DNA of 13,453 bases from Gemmatimonadota bacterium. Lineage in GTDB: Bacteria; Gemmatimonadota; Gemmatimonadetes; Longimicrobiales; RSA9. The translations under genes and the position numbers were made by a program. Below the pieces are notes generated by a model. The model did not search any database. It was not told the DNA's origin and saw nothing but the letters and a program-made list of their open reading frames with translations. This document shows, in pieces, positions 7,457 through 13,453 of the stretch; positions within the stretch are counted from its first letter, which is position 1, and each line of letters starts with the position of its first letter. The stretch is taken from positions 1 to 13,453 of the forward strand of contig JACQPS010000113.1 of the NCBI GenBank assembly GCA_016207445.1, given 5' to 3'.

Positions 7457-10087
7457 TCACGCCGTTTCGCCGCCGCCGGCAGCGCCCGCCAGCGACCGCG
7501 CGACCGACTCGACGCGGTAGAACTCGATGTGGTCCCCCACCTTGATGTCGTTGTAGCCGGCGATGCTGAGTCCGCACTCGAAGCCCTCGCGCACCTCGCG
7601 CACGTCGTCCTTGAAGCGCTTGAGGCTGGCCAGCTCGCCCTCGTAGACCTGCACGCCATCGCGCACCACGCGCACGCGGCTCTTGCGGTCGATCACGCCC
7701 TCGGTCACGTAGCACCCGCCCACCGTCCCGACGCGGGGCACGCGGAACAGCTGTCGCACTTCGGCCACGCCCACCAGCACCTCGCGCTCCTCGGGCTGCA
7801 GCATGCCCTCGAGCGCGGAGCGCACATCCTCCACCGCCTCGTAGATGATGTTGTAGAGCCGGATGTCCACAGCCTCGCGAGCCGCCACCGCACGCGCATC
7901 CGCGCCCGGCCGCACATGGAAGCCGAGGATGATGGCGCCCGCGGTCGCCGCGAGCAGCACGTCCGACTCGTTGATCGCGCCCACGCCGCGGTGGATCACG
8001 TCCACCTGCACTTCTCCCGTGGAGAGCTGCTCGAGCGCGTCCGACAGCGCCTGGACCGAGCCATCCACGTCGCCCTTGATGATCAGGTTCAGCTGCGCCG
8101 CCTGGCCCTCCGCCAGCAGCTTGCTGATGTCGGTCAACTTCACGCCCTTACTCTTGATCCGGAGCTGCTTCTCCCGGTCCAACCGCTGCCGCGTCTGCGC
8201 GATCTCCGCCGCGCGCTCCGGCTCCATGACCGCGAGCAGATCCCCCGCCTGCGGCACGCCCGCGAGACCGAGCACCTGGACCGGCGCGCCCGGCCCGGCC
8301 TCCTTCACATGGTTGCCCCGCTCGTCCAGCAGCGCTCGTACACGCCCATCGTAGAGGCCGCAGACGAACGGATCGCCCACGCGCAGCGTGCCGTTGGTGA
8401 CCAGGACGGTGGCGACGGCGCCCTTGCCCACGTCCAGCTGTGCCTCGATGACCGTGCCCTGCGCCGGCCGGCTCGGATTCGCCTTCAGCTCCAGCATTTC
8501 CGCCTGGAGCAACACCTTGTCCAGCAAGTCGTCGATGCCGCGCCCGGTCCGGGCGCTGACCTCGGCGGACAGCACCTGGCCGCCGAACTCTTCCACCTGT
8601 ACGCCGTGCTGGAGCAGCTCCTGCTTGACCTTGCCCGGGTTCGCCGCCGCCAGGTCGATCTTGTTGATTGCGACGACGAGGGGCACGCCCGCGTTGCGCG
8701 CGTGGCTGATCGCCTCGACCGTCTGCGGCATCACGGAGTCGTCCGCGGCCACGACCAGGATGACGAGGTCCGTGACCTCGGCGCCGCGCGCGCGCATGGC
8801 GGTGAACGCCGCGTGGCCGGGCGTATCGAGGAACGTGAGGGAGCGGCCGTCCTCCAGCCTGACGTGATAGGCGCCGATATGCTGCGTGATGCCGCCCGCC
8901 TCCCCCGCGACCACGTTCGTCTTGCGGATGTGGTCGAGGAGCAGCGTCTTGCCGTGGTCGACATGGCCCATGACCGTGACCACGGGCGGCCGCGGCTCCA
9001 GCTCTTCCGGGTGCTCTTCCGCTTCCTGCTCCTCCACCAGCTCGGCGCCGTACTCGGCCTCGTGCACGGCGCGGAACCCGAACTCGTCCAGCAGCAGCTC
9101 GATCTGGTCGAAGTCCAGGCGCTGGTTGATCGTGACCATCAGGCCCAGGTTCTTGAATGCGCTGCCGATGATTTCGGTCGCGCTCTTGCCGATCAGCTCG
9201 GCCAGCTCGGCGACCGTCAGGAACTCGTTCACGCGAACGGTGATGGCTTCCTCCGCCGCCAGCCGCTCCCGCTCGGCCTCGCGCTCCTGCTGCGCCTCGG
9301 GCTCCTCGCGCCGGTGACGCCGCTTCTTGCCCGCGCCGTGCAACTCGGCCATGACCCGCTGCACGTTCGCCTGTACTGCCTCCTGGTCGACCCGACGCTG
9401 CTTCTTCTTCCGCTTGTCCTTCTTGCGTCGGCCGTCGGTGGTGAAGCCTTCCGCCTGGATGCGCACCTGTCCGCCCGGGCCGGCGCTGGCGGCCGGCGCC
9501 GCCGGGCGTGGCGGCATAGGCACCGCGCGCACCGGGCGCGGCAGCCCCTCGCCCACGCGCACGGGACGGGGACGTTCGCGCGCCGGTGCGGGACGCGCCG
9601 GGGGCAGCGGTGCCAGCGGTTCGACGGGCGTCTCCTCCACGACGGCAGCGGCGGCTTCCGCCGCGATCGCCGGAGGCGGGCTCTGCACGATCACGGTCCG
9701 GTCGGTCGGCTCGGCGCCGCCCGTGGTGACCAGCTCCGCGCCGCGCGCCGCTGCCTTCTCGGCCTCCTCCGCCGCCATGGCCTCGGCCGCGTCCGCCGTC
9801 GCGGAAGCGGACGAATCCGCCGCGGCCACGGCCACCAGCTCTTCCGCCTTGCGGCGACGCCGGCGACGGCCGCTGCCCTGCGCGTCTTCGAGGACGGCCT
9901 CGAGCGCCTCCTCGGCCTTGGCGTGGCCGTGCCGGCGCTCACGCTCGAAGCGTGCACGCAAGCGGGCGATGACGGTGTCCTCCACCGTGGAAGCCTCGCT
10001 CCGCACCGCCACCCCCATCCCTCGCAGGAGCTGGAGCAGCGCCTCAGCGGTAATGTCGAACTCTCTGGCAACTTCGTAGACGCGCAT
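7457..10087 (-). CDS. infB: Translation initiation factor IF-2
   Basis: GTPase that positions initiator tRNA on the 30S subunit and promotes subunit joining. It has 876 residues from the ATG that opens MRVYEVAREFDITAEALLQL, the first IF2-N domain (about 1-48). A low-complexity Ala/Pro/Arg linker follows (about 50-280, with basic runs near 73-80 and 220-232), then a second IF2-N module (about 281-338). The G domain follows: P-loop GHVDHGKT 374-381, DTPGH 421-425, NKID 475-478, then SARTG. After it come the beta-barrel, domain 3 and the C-terminal tRNA-binding barrel. The residue after the P-loop Thr is Leu where Ser is common, a mild variation. A GTG five codons upstream is possible but not conserved. 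It is 137 bp after ylxQ. Confidence 0.98.
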   Translation of the reverse strand: MRVYEVAREFDITAEALLQLLRGMGVAVRSEASTVEDTVIARLRARFERERRHGHAKAEEALEAVLEDAQGSGRRRRRRKAEELVAVAAADSSASATADAAEAMAAEEAEKAAARGAELVTTGGAEPTDRTVIVQSPPPAIAAEAAAAVVEETPVEPLAPLPPARPAPARERPRPVRVGEGLPRPVRAVPMPPRPAAPAASAGPGGQVRIQAEGFTTDGRRKKDKRKKKQRRVDQEAVQANVQRVMAELHGAGKKRRHRREEPEAQQEREAERERLAAEEAITVRVNEFLTVAELAELIGKSATEIIGSAFKNLGLMVTINQRLDFDQIELLLDEFGFRAVHEAEYGAELVEEQEAEEHPEELEPRPPVVTVMGHVDHGKTLLLDHIRKTNVVAGEAGGITQHIGAYHVRLEDGRSLTFLDTPGHAAFTAMRARGAEVTDLVILVVAADDSVMPQTVEAISHARNAGVPLVVAINKIDLAAANPGKVKQELLQHGVQVEEFGGQVLSAEVSARTGRGIDDLLDKVLLQAEMLELKANPSRPAQGTVIEAQLDVGKGAVATVLVTNGTLRVGDPFVCGLYDGRVRALLDERGNHVKEAGPGAPVQVLGLAGVPQAGDLLAVMEPERAAEIAQTRQRLDREKQLRIKSKGVKLTDISKLLAEGQAAQLNLIIKGDVDGSVQALSDALEQLSTGEVQVDVIHRGVGAINESDVLLAATAGAIILGFHVRPGADARAVAAREAVDIRLYNIIYEAVEDVRSALEGMLQPEEREVLVGVAEVRQLFRVPRVGTVGGCYVTEGVIDRKSRVRVVRDGVQVYEGELASLKRFKDDVREVREGFECGLSIAGYNDIKVGDHIEFYRVESVARSLAGAAGGGETA

Positions 10088-10110
10088 AAACCCTTGCACC
10101 ACCTCTGAAC

Positions 10111-10168
10111 CAGGTATCAGGGGTCAGGGACCAGGGGTCGGTCGCCCTGCGGCTCCTCTGGATCCCTG
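10111..10168. repeat. Heptad repeat with imperfect inverted copy upstream of infB
   Basis: Four tandem 7-bp units occur at 10111-10138: CAGGTAT, CAGGGGT, CAGGGAC, CAGGGGT. An imperfect inverted copy lies at 10155-10168 (CCTCTGGATCCCTG). It can pair with CAGGGACCAGGGG (10125-10137) with one bulge and one mismatch. The rest of the 10088-10224 gap shows a palindrome CGGCTGAGCCG (10175-10185) but no clear promoter or terminator. The array has the same 7-bp period and inverted layout as the repeat between the M16 gene and ald, with a different unit sequence. Confidence 0.65.
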
Positions 10169-10224
10169 CCGAAAGCGGCTGAGCCGACGCCTGGCACCTC
10201 TATCCTGACATCCTATTCGATCGT

Positions 10225-10563
10225 CTACCCGCGCGAGCAGGACTCGGTCCGTCCCGCAGCTTGCAGCAGCTCGCGCACTCGCCCGGCGAAAGACGCATCC
10301 GTCAATCCAATCGCACTCAGCGGCCCGCGACCCACGGCGCTGCCCAGCGCGTGACGGTCCAGCGCAACCGCATGCGGCACGCCGCGCGCGGTCAGCAGCG
10401 GCAGCAGCTTGCCCCGGCTGTTCGCCGAGGCATCGGCCGCGACCACGACGTACGCGGCGCGACCGGCCCGCACCGCCTCCCGCACCCGCTCGGTGCCCGC
10501 GACGAGCGCGCCCGCCCGCGCGGCCAGCCCGAGCAGGCGCAGCGCCGCCTCAGGCGCCGGCAT
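10225..10563 (-). CDS. ylxQ: L7Ae-like RNA-binding protein (YlxQ-like)
   Basis: Small kink-turn RNA-binding family protein, 112 residues. Recognised by ALRLLGLAARAGALVAGTE near the N-terminus, then VVVAADASANSRGKLLPLL, DRHALGSAVGRG and a closing LTDASFAGRVRELL, the order seen in YlxQ and L7Ae/L30e-type proteins. The start ATG lies within the last codons of nusA (14-bp overlap), implying coupled translation. In many bacteria ylxR (DUF448) stands between nusA and this gene; here it is missing. The RNA target is unknown; place in the cluster suggests ribosomal RNA. The Lys often found in the AGK-LV-G motif is replaced by Ala. Confidence 0.88.
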   Translation of the reverse strand: MPAPEAALRLLGLAARAGALVAGTERVREAVRAGRAAYVVVAADASANSRGKLLPLLTARGVPHAVALDRHALGSAVGRGPLSAIGLTDASFAGRVRELLQAAGRTESCSRG

Positions 10564-11989
10564 CCTCCGCGCCGGCCCCCGGCTTCACCTCGCCCGGCGG
10601 CGATGGCAGTGGCAGGCCCAGGATCTCTGCCGCGACCTCGCGGGCTTCGGCCAGCTCGGCGGCCGTCGGGCCTCCGGTCTCGGCGACCTCCTCGCTCGCG
10701 CCCTCCTCCACCGTGAGCTCCTCGATCACGCGTAGCACGTCGTCCGCCTCCTGCGGCCCGATGCCGGGGACGCGCAGGAGGTCCTCACGCTCGAGGTCGA
10801 TAATGTCGAAAAACGTAGTATATCCGGCACCTTCCAACGCCGCCAGAGTCGCTGCCGGCAGCTCCAGCTCGCGCAGCGGGAAGTCCGCGACCTCGTACTC
10901 TTGCTCGCCGCCGCCGAACAGCGCCTCGTCCGCGCCCCGCTCCAGCCACTCCCGGCTGCCATACAGGTCGATCTGCCAGCCGATGATCTGACTGGCCAAT
11001 CGTACGTTCTGGCCGTTGCGCCCGATGGCCAGCGAGAGCTGGTCCTCGTCCACAATCGCGGTGATGACGCGGCGCGGCGAGTCGCTGATGACCTTGGCGA
11101 CCTTCGCCGGCGCCAGAGCGCGCCGTGCGTAGATCTCCGGGTCCGGATGCCACGGCACGATGTCGATGCGCTCGCCGCCGAGCTCGCTCACGACCGCCTG
11201 CACGCGCGAGCCCTTCAATCCCACGCACGCACCAACCGGGTCGATGGACTCGTCGCGCGAAGCCACCGCGACCTTGGTGCGCCCGCCGACCTCGCGGGCG
11301 ATGCCCTTGATCTCTACGATCCCCTGGTAGATCTCGGGAACCTCCAGCTTGAAGAGCGCCGCCACGAAGAGCGGATCCGCACGCGACAGGATCAGCCGCG
11401 GCCCTTTGGGCGTCTCCTCCACGCGCTTCAGCACGGCCCGGATCGGCTCCCCCTGGCGGAATCGCTCGCGCGGGTTCTGCTCCTTCCACGGGATGATCGC
11501 ATCGGCATCGCGCGTCTTGTTCAGCATGAGCTGGATCTTGCCGCGCTCGACCTGCTGGATCTCGCCGCTCAGCAGCTCGCCCACCTTGTTCGCGTACTCC
11601 TCGCGGATCCGGTTCCGCTCCCCCTCCCGCACGCGCTGGATGATGCGCTGCTTCGCCGCCATGACCGCATTCCGGCCGAATTCGGCGAAGTCGACGGGGA
11701 TCTCGAGCACGTCTCCGCTCTCGAACTCGGGGTCATCCCAGCGCGCCTCCTCCAGCGAGATCTGGCGCGAAGAATCCTCGACCACCTCCACCACCTGCTT
11801 CAGCACCGTGATCTGGATATCGCCGCCCTCCTCGTCGATCACGATCTCCGCCTCGACATTCGGGCCGAAGCGCCGCGCCAGCGCGGCCATGATTCCGTCC
11901 CGGATCAGGTCGTGCAGCTCGTCGCGCGACAGGTTCTTGTTCGAGATCATGTCCCGGAACGCGGCCAGGACTTGCGTTGCGTTCGTCAT
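10550..11989 (-). CDS. nusA: Transcription termination/antitermination protein NusA
   Basis: RNA polymerase-binding elongation factor that modulates pausing, intrinsic termination and rRNA antitermination. The 479-residue protein has the N-terminal polymerase-binding domain (about 1-135), S1 (about 136-205), and two KH domains with VGACVGLKGSRVQAVV, ERIDIVPW and LAIGRNGQNVRLAS. A C-terminal helix-hairpin-helix segment (LLRVPGIGPQEADDVL) and an acidic/Pro-rich tail follow. The start is supported by GGAG about 5 nt before ATG. It follows rimP by 85 bp and overlaps ylxQ by 14 bp. In E. coli NusA feeds back on its own operon; the hairpins upstream of rimP would be suitable targets, which is inference. 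Confidence 0.98.
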   Translation of the reverse strand: MTNATQVLAAFRDMISNKNLSRDELHDLIRDGIMAALARRFGPNVEAEIVIDEEGGDIQITVLKQVVEVVEDSSRQISLEEARWDDPEFESGDVLEIPVDFAEFGRNAVMAAKQRIIQRVREGERNRIREEYANKVGELLSGEIQQVERGKIQLMLNKTRDADAIIPWKEQNPRERFRQGEPIRAVLKRVEETPKGPRLILSRADPLFVAALFKLEVPEIYQGIVEIKGIAREVGGRTKVAVASRDESIDPVGACVGLKGSRVQAVVSELGGERIDIVPWHPDPEIYARRALAPAKVAKVISDSPRRVITAIVDEDQLSLAIGRNGQNVRLASQIIGWQIDLYGSREWLERGADEALFGGGEQEYEVADFPLRELELPAATLAALEGAGYTTFFDIIDLEREDLLRVPGIGPQEADDVLRVIEELTVEEGASEEVAETGGPTAAELAEAREVAAEILGLPLPSPPGEVKPGAGAEDAGA

Positions 11990-12006
11990 GCTGTCTCCTG
12001 CTCCCT

Positions 12007-12048
12007 CGCTTCGGGGAACCGGAAGCGGGGCACGGCAGCCGCGCTTCC
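12007..12048 (-). promoter_or_regulatory. Competing hairpins in the rimP-nusA gap
   Basis: In the minus-strand transcript a GGAAGCG (complement of 12042-12048) can pair with CGCTTCC (complement of 12021-12027), a 7-bp stem. The same CGCTTCC can pair instead with a later GAAGCG (complement of 12007-12012). The two pairings exclude each other, and the second lies 7 nt before the nusA Shine-Dalgarno (11995-11999). No T tract follows. This could tune nusA translation, or be chance in GC-rich DNA. Confidence 0.35.
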
Positions 12049-12074
12049 TTTCTGCTCCCGATCCTCGATCCCGG

Positions 12075-12566
12075 TCACCGCTCGCCTTCCCAGCGATAGA
12101 TCAGGTGCGCGCGCGCGATCTCCCGCCGCGGCACCTCCACTACTCCGCCATCGCTCAACCGGATACGGACCCGCTCCTCGCCATCCCGCTCGCACAGGTC
12201 CAGCAGCTCGCCTTCCAGCCGGCGCCCCCGGCCCGCCAGCGGCGCTTTCCCCCTCAGCGCCACCTCTCGGCCGCGGAACCGCTCGTAATCGCGGCGCCGC
12301 ACCAGCGGCCGCTCCAACCCGGGCGAAGACACCTCCAGCTCGTAACGCCCCAGCTCGTCGTGCCCATCCAGGACGGGCCGAAGCGCCCGTGTGACCCGGA
12401 TGCAGTCCTCGTGCGTTACCCCGCGCCCCGGGCCGCTGTCCGGCACATCGATCCGGAGACGCAAGAGCGGCCGGGACTTCGACCCGGACCGCTCCAGCTC
12501 CACGAGCTCGTAGCCGAGCGTCTCGACCTGCGCTTCCAGCTCGCGCTCCAGCGCGTCGTCGGCCAT
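12075..12566 (-). CDS. rimP: Ribosome maturation factor RimP
   Basis: 30S assembly factor acting on the S12 region, first gene of the conserved nusA-infB operon. From the chosen ATG it has 163 residues (family about 150-160). The N-terminal alpha/beta domain starts with LEAQVETLGYELVELE, and the family signature YELEVSSPGLERPL lies at residues 75-88. A C-terminal SH3-like barrel follows (about 95-160). The frame is open for 37 more codons upstream, but that stretch crosses the terminator hairpin and is unlike RimP. Only weak GAGA precedes the ATG, so expression may be low or controlled. It lies 10 nt after a terminator-like T tract. Confidence 0.95.
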   Translation of the reverse strand: MADDALERELEAQVETLGYELVELERSGSKSRPLLRLRIDVPDSGPGRGVTHEDCIRVTRALRPVLDGHDELGRYELEVSSPGLERPLVRRRDYERFRGREVALRGKAPLAGRGRRLEGELLDLCERDGEERVRIRLSDGGVVEVPRREIARAHLIYRWEGER

Positions 12567-12576
12567 CGGTCTCAAT

Positions 12577-12602
12577 AAAAAAGTGGGGGAGCATCCCCCA
12601 CT
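12577..12602 (-). terminator. Intrinsic-terminator hairpin just upstream of rimP
   Basis: A perfect 9-bp stem (12582-12590 with 12594-12602, arms AGTGGGGGA and TCCCCCACT) has a 3-nt loop. On the minus strand it is followed by TTTTTT, then ATT. It ends about 10 nt before the rimP start. It could end transcripts from the OsmC side or attenuate a rimP leader transcript. A second small hairpin (12610-12615 with 12622-12627) lies just upstream of it in the transcript. Confidence 0.88.
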
Positions 12603-12641
12603 CGAAACAGGCACGCCCGTGCGTGCCCGAACAACGGCCAA

Positions 12642-12675
12642 AATATAACAGGGTTGCCCCGCAAGATGCAACCCC
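12642..12675 (-). promoter_or_regulatory. Candidate promoter with overlapping dyad upstream of rimP
   Basis: On the minus strand a TATATT (complement of 12642-12647) matches the -10 consensus at five of six positions. TTGCAT (complement of 12666-12671) lies 18 bp upstream as a weak -35. A 7-bp inverted repeat (GGGTTGC 12651-12657, GCAACCC 12668-12674) covers the -35 and spacer. Alternatively the dyad plus the T-rich TGTTATATTTT behind it is a terminator for the OsmC gene. The AT-rich patch stands out sharply from its surroundings. Confidence 0.45.
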
Positions 12676-12816
12676 ACGCGCGCAGCCCGACTACCGGGGT
12701 CGGCCGTCTAACCGTCTCGGCGCCAAGTCGTTGCGCCGCAAGCGCCCGCGCTCACCTGCCCCGGCGCATACCCCGCGTCCTGCCTCTGGCCGCGGTCTTC
12801 CGGGCACCTCAAATGT
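12676..12816. other. Intergenic stretch between the OsmC gene and the rimP leader
   Basis: About 140 bp of GC-rich sequence with no supported gene. I searched both strands for a tRNA, because an initiator tRNA gene precedes rimP in E. coli, and found no T-loop or acceptor pairing. Short palindromes such as TTGCGCCGCAA (12731-12741) are present, but with no T tract. Confidence 0.6.
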
Positions 12817-13281
12817 TTATGACCCCGACTCCACGATCTCCGCCGCCCACGTCACCTCCACCGCACCCTTCAGGCTCGCTGCCGTCGGGCACTTGTCGCG
12901 GTGGCGGGCGAGGGCCCGTTCGACGGTTTCGCGGCTTCCCGGTGGGATACGAAGGAAGTAGCGGACGTCGATGCGCGTGAGCAGCGGGAGCCCATCGCGC
13001 AGTTCGTTCGTGCCCTCGACCTCGGCCCGGATCGCGTCCGGGTCCAGCCTGATCCCGCGCACCTCCAGCGCGCCGTTGAGGGTTCCCAGCATTCAGGCGC
13101 CGGTCGCCGCGACCAGGTAGTCGACGGGCAGCGGGAGGTCCGGCCCTGCGAGTCGGTAGTGCTCCTTGATGGGTCCGTGGACGCCGATCTCGATGACCGT
13201 CCCCGATTCGAGGCGGGCGCGCCGGTGCACGCCCTCGACCTTCTCGATGCGGGCGCGGGCGGTGTAGAACGGTTCGCTCAT
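12817..13281 (-). CDS. OsmC/Ohr-family selenoprotein (in-frame TGA read as Sec)
   Basis: Putative thiol (selenol) peroxidase of the OsmC/Ohr family, which reduces organic hydroperoxides with a reactive cysteine pair. Read through one in-frame TGA (13093-13095), the product is 154 residues, family-sized. The TGA is codon 63, following VDYLVAATGA and before MLGTLNGAL, where OsmC proteins carry the peroxidatic Cys (compare AAC in E. coli OsmC, Cys59). The second Cys is intact at residue 131 in DKCPTAASL, 68 residues on (66 in E. coli). The start is fixed by AGGAG 5 nt before ATG; it overlaps the upstream gene's stop (ATGA). The part after TGA opens with ATG but has no ribosome-binding site. Other genes here end normally at TGA, so the code is standard. 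A nonsense mutation or sequencing error is the alternative. selA, selB, selC and selD would have to be elsewhere. Confidence 0.82.
13056..13072 (-). promoter_or_regulatory. Candidate bacterial SECIS hairpin
   Basis: In the minus-strand mRNA a 5-bp stem (CGCGC, complement of 13068-13072, with GCGCG, complement of 13056-13060) closes a 7-nt loop UGGAGGU. The loop starts 26 nt after the TGA and has G as its second base. These values fall within the bacterial SECIS model as I recall it: loop roughly 16-37 nt after UGA, upper stem of at least 4 bp, a G in the first two loop bases. Short GC stems are common in such DNA, so this is supporting evidence only. Confidence 0.5.
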
Positions 13282-13453
13282 TTTCGCTCCTGGTGCCTCT
13301 CACCGGCCGAGCGCGCAACTCCGTCGCCCTCCGCCGGGGGCGCCTCGGACGGGCCTTCGTAGCCGCGGCACTGCAGAACCGGCAGGCGCGGGTAACGTGG
13401 GAAGCGGGGGTCGACGCGGGCGCGCTGGCACAGCCAGAAGCGCGCGCCGCGGC
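13278..13453 (-). CDS. Unrecognised protein, C-terminal part (5' end outside window)
   Basis: The last 57 codons of a frame entering from the right edge. It contains ARFWLCQRARVDPRFPRY, then PRLPVLQCRGYE: two Cys 20 residues apart around an Arg/Pro/aromatic-rich stretch. A low-complexity Glu/Pro/Ala tail follows. Its TGA stop overlaps the ATG of the OsmC gene in ATGA, which supports real translation and coupling. I do not recognise the family. The paired cysteines might bind a metal or form a disulfide, which is speculation. A small soluble protein is likely, but total length cannot be known here. Confidence 0.55.
   Translation of the reverse strand, partial: RGARFWLCQRARVDPRFPRYPRLPVLQCRGYEGPSEAPPAEGDGVARSAGERHQERK

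Noticed and set aside
6140..10108. A 1322-codon open frame on the plus strand opposite truB, rbfA, ylxP and infB.
   Set aside because: It runs antisense to four well-supported genes, crosses their gaps, and has repetitive Arg/Leu/His/Ala-rich composition typical of the complementary frame of GC-rich coding DNA. No domain is recognisable.
12603..12816. A tRNA gene upstream of rimP, as metY in E. coli.
   Set aside because: No T-loop consensus or acceptor/anticodon pairing seen on either strand.
12817..13092. The second half of the OsmC gene as an independent 91-residue gene starting at the ATG right after TGA.
   Set aside because: No ribosome-binding site precedes the ATG, the product would lack the N-terminal half of the fold, and the phase is identical to the upstream half.
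13093..13095. TGA reassigned to an ordinary amino acid genome-wide.
   Set aside because: pnp, the M16 gene, truB, rbfA, ylxP, infB, nusA and rimP all end at TGA at family-typical lengths, so TGA is a normal stop here.

Overview
The window is high-G+C bacterial DNA with every convincing gene on the minus strand. It carries the widely conserved transcription/translation cluster rimP - nusA - ylxQ (L7Ae-like) - infB - ylxP (DUF503) - rbfA - truB - ribF - rpsO - pnp - M16 peptidase, followed by alanine dehydrogenase (cut by the left edge). The gene order, base composition and small GC-skewed proteins fit a Gemmatimonadota-like bacterium. That placement is an inference from gene order and composition only, not a phylogenetic result.

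Reading in the direction of transcription (right to left), the window opens with the C-terminal end of an unrecognised protein (13278-13453). This is start/stop-coupled to an OsmC/Ohr-family gene (12817-13281). The OsmC gene is the standout feature: an in-frame TGA sits exactly where the family has its first (peroxidatic) cysteine. The resolving cysteine is intact 68 residues later, the reading frame does not shift, and a hairpin of the right size and distance follows the TGA. It reads as a selenoprotein OsmC (Sec63/Cys131).

Next comes a 250-bp gap (12567-12816) with a possible promoter, a dyad over it and a classic intrinsic-terminator hairpin only about 10 nt before rimP. This looks like a leader attenuator for the rimP-nusA-infB operon. 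rimP, nusA and ylxQ follow; ylxR, which often sits between nusA and ylxQ, is absent and nusA and ylxQ overlap directly. infB, ylxP, rbfA, truB and ribF follow closely, with a second terminator-like hairpin between ylxP and rbfA. rpsO has its own strong Shine-Dalgarno sequence and is followed by a near-perfect intrinsic terminator just ahead of pnp. The M16 peptidase follows pnp by 5 nt.

The genes work together: RimP, RbfA, TruB, S15 and perhaps YlxP/YlxQ act on ribosomal or transfer RNA and 30S assembly; NusA and IF2 act in transcription and initiation; PNPase degrades RNA; RibF makes FMN/FAD. The two largest gaps inside the cluster (10088-10224 upstream of infB, 820-965 between the M16 gene and ald) each contain 7-bp-period repeats, with inverted counterparts close by. 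No tRNA, rRNA, CRISPR, insertion sequence or phage gene was recognised.
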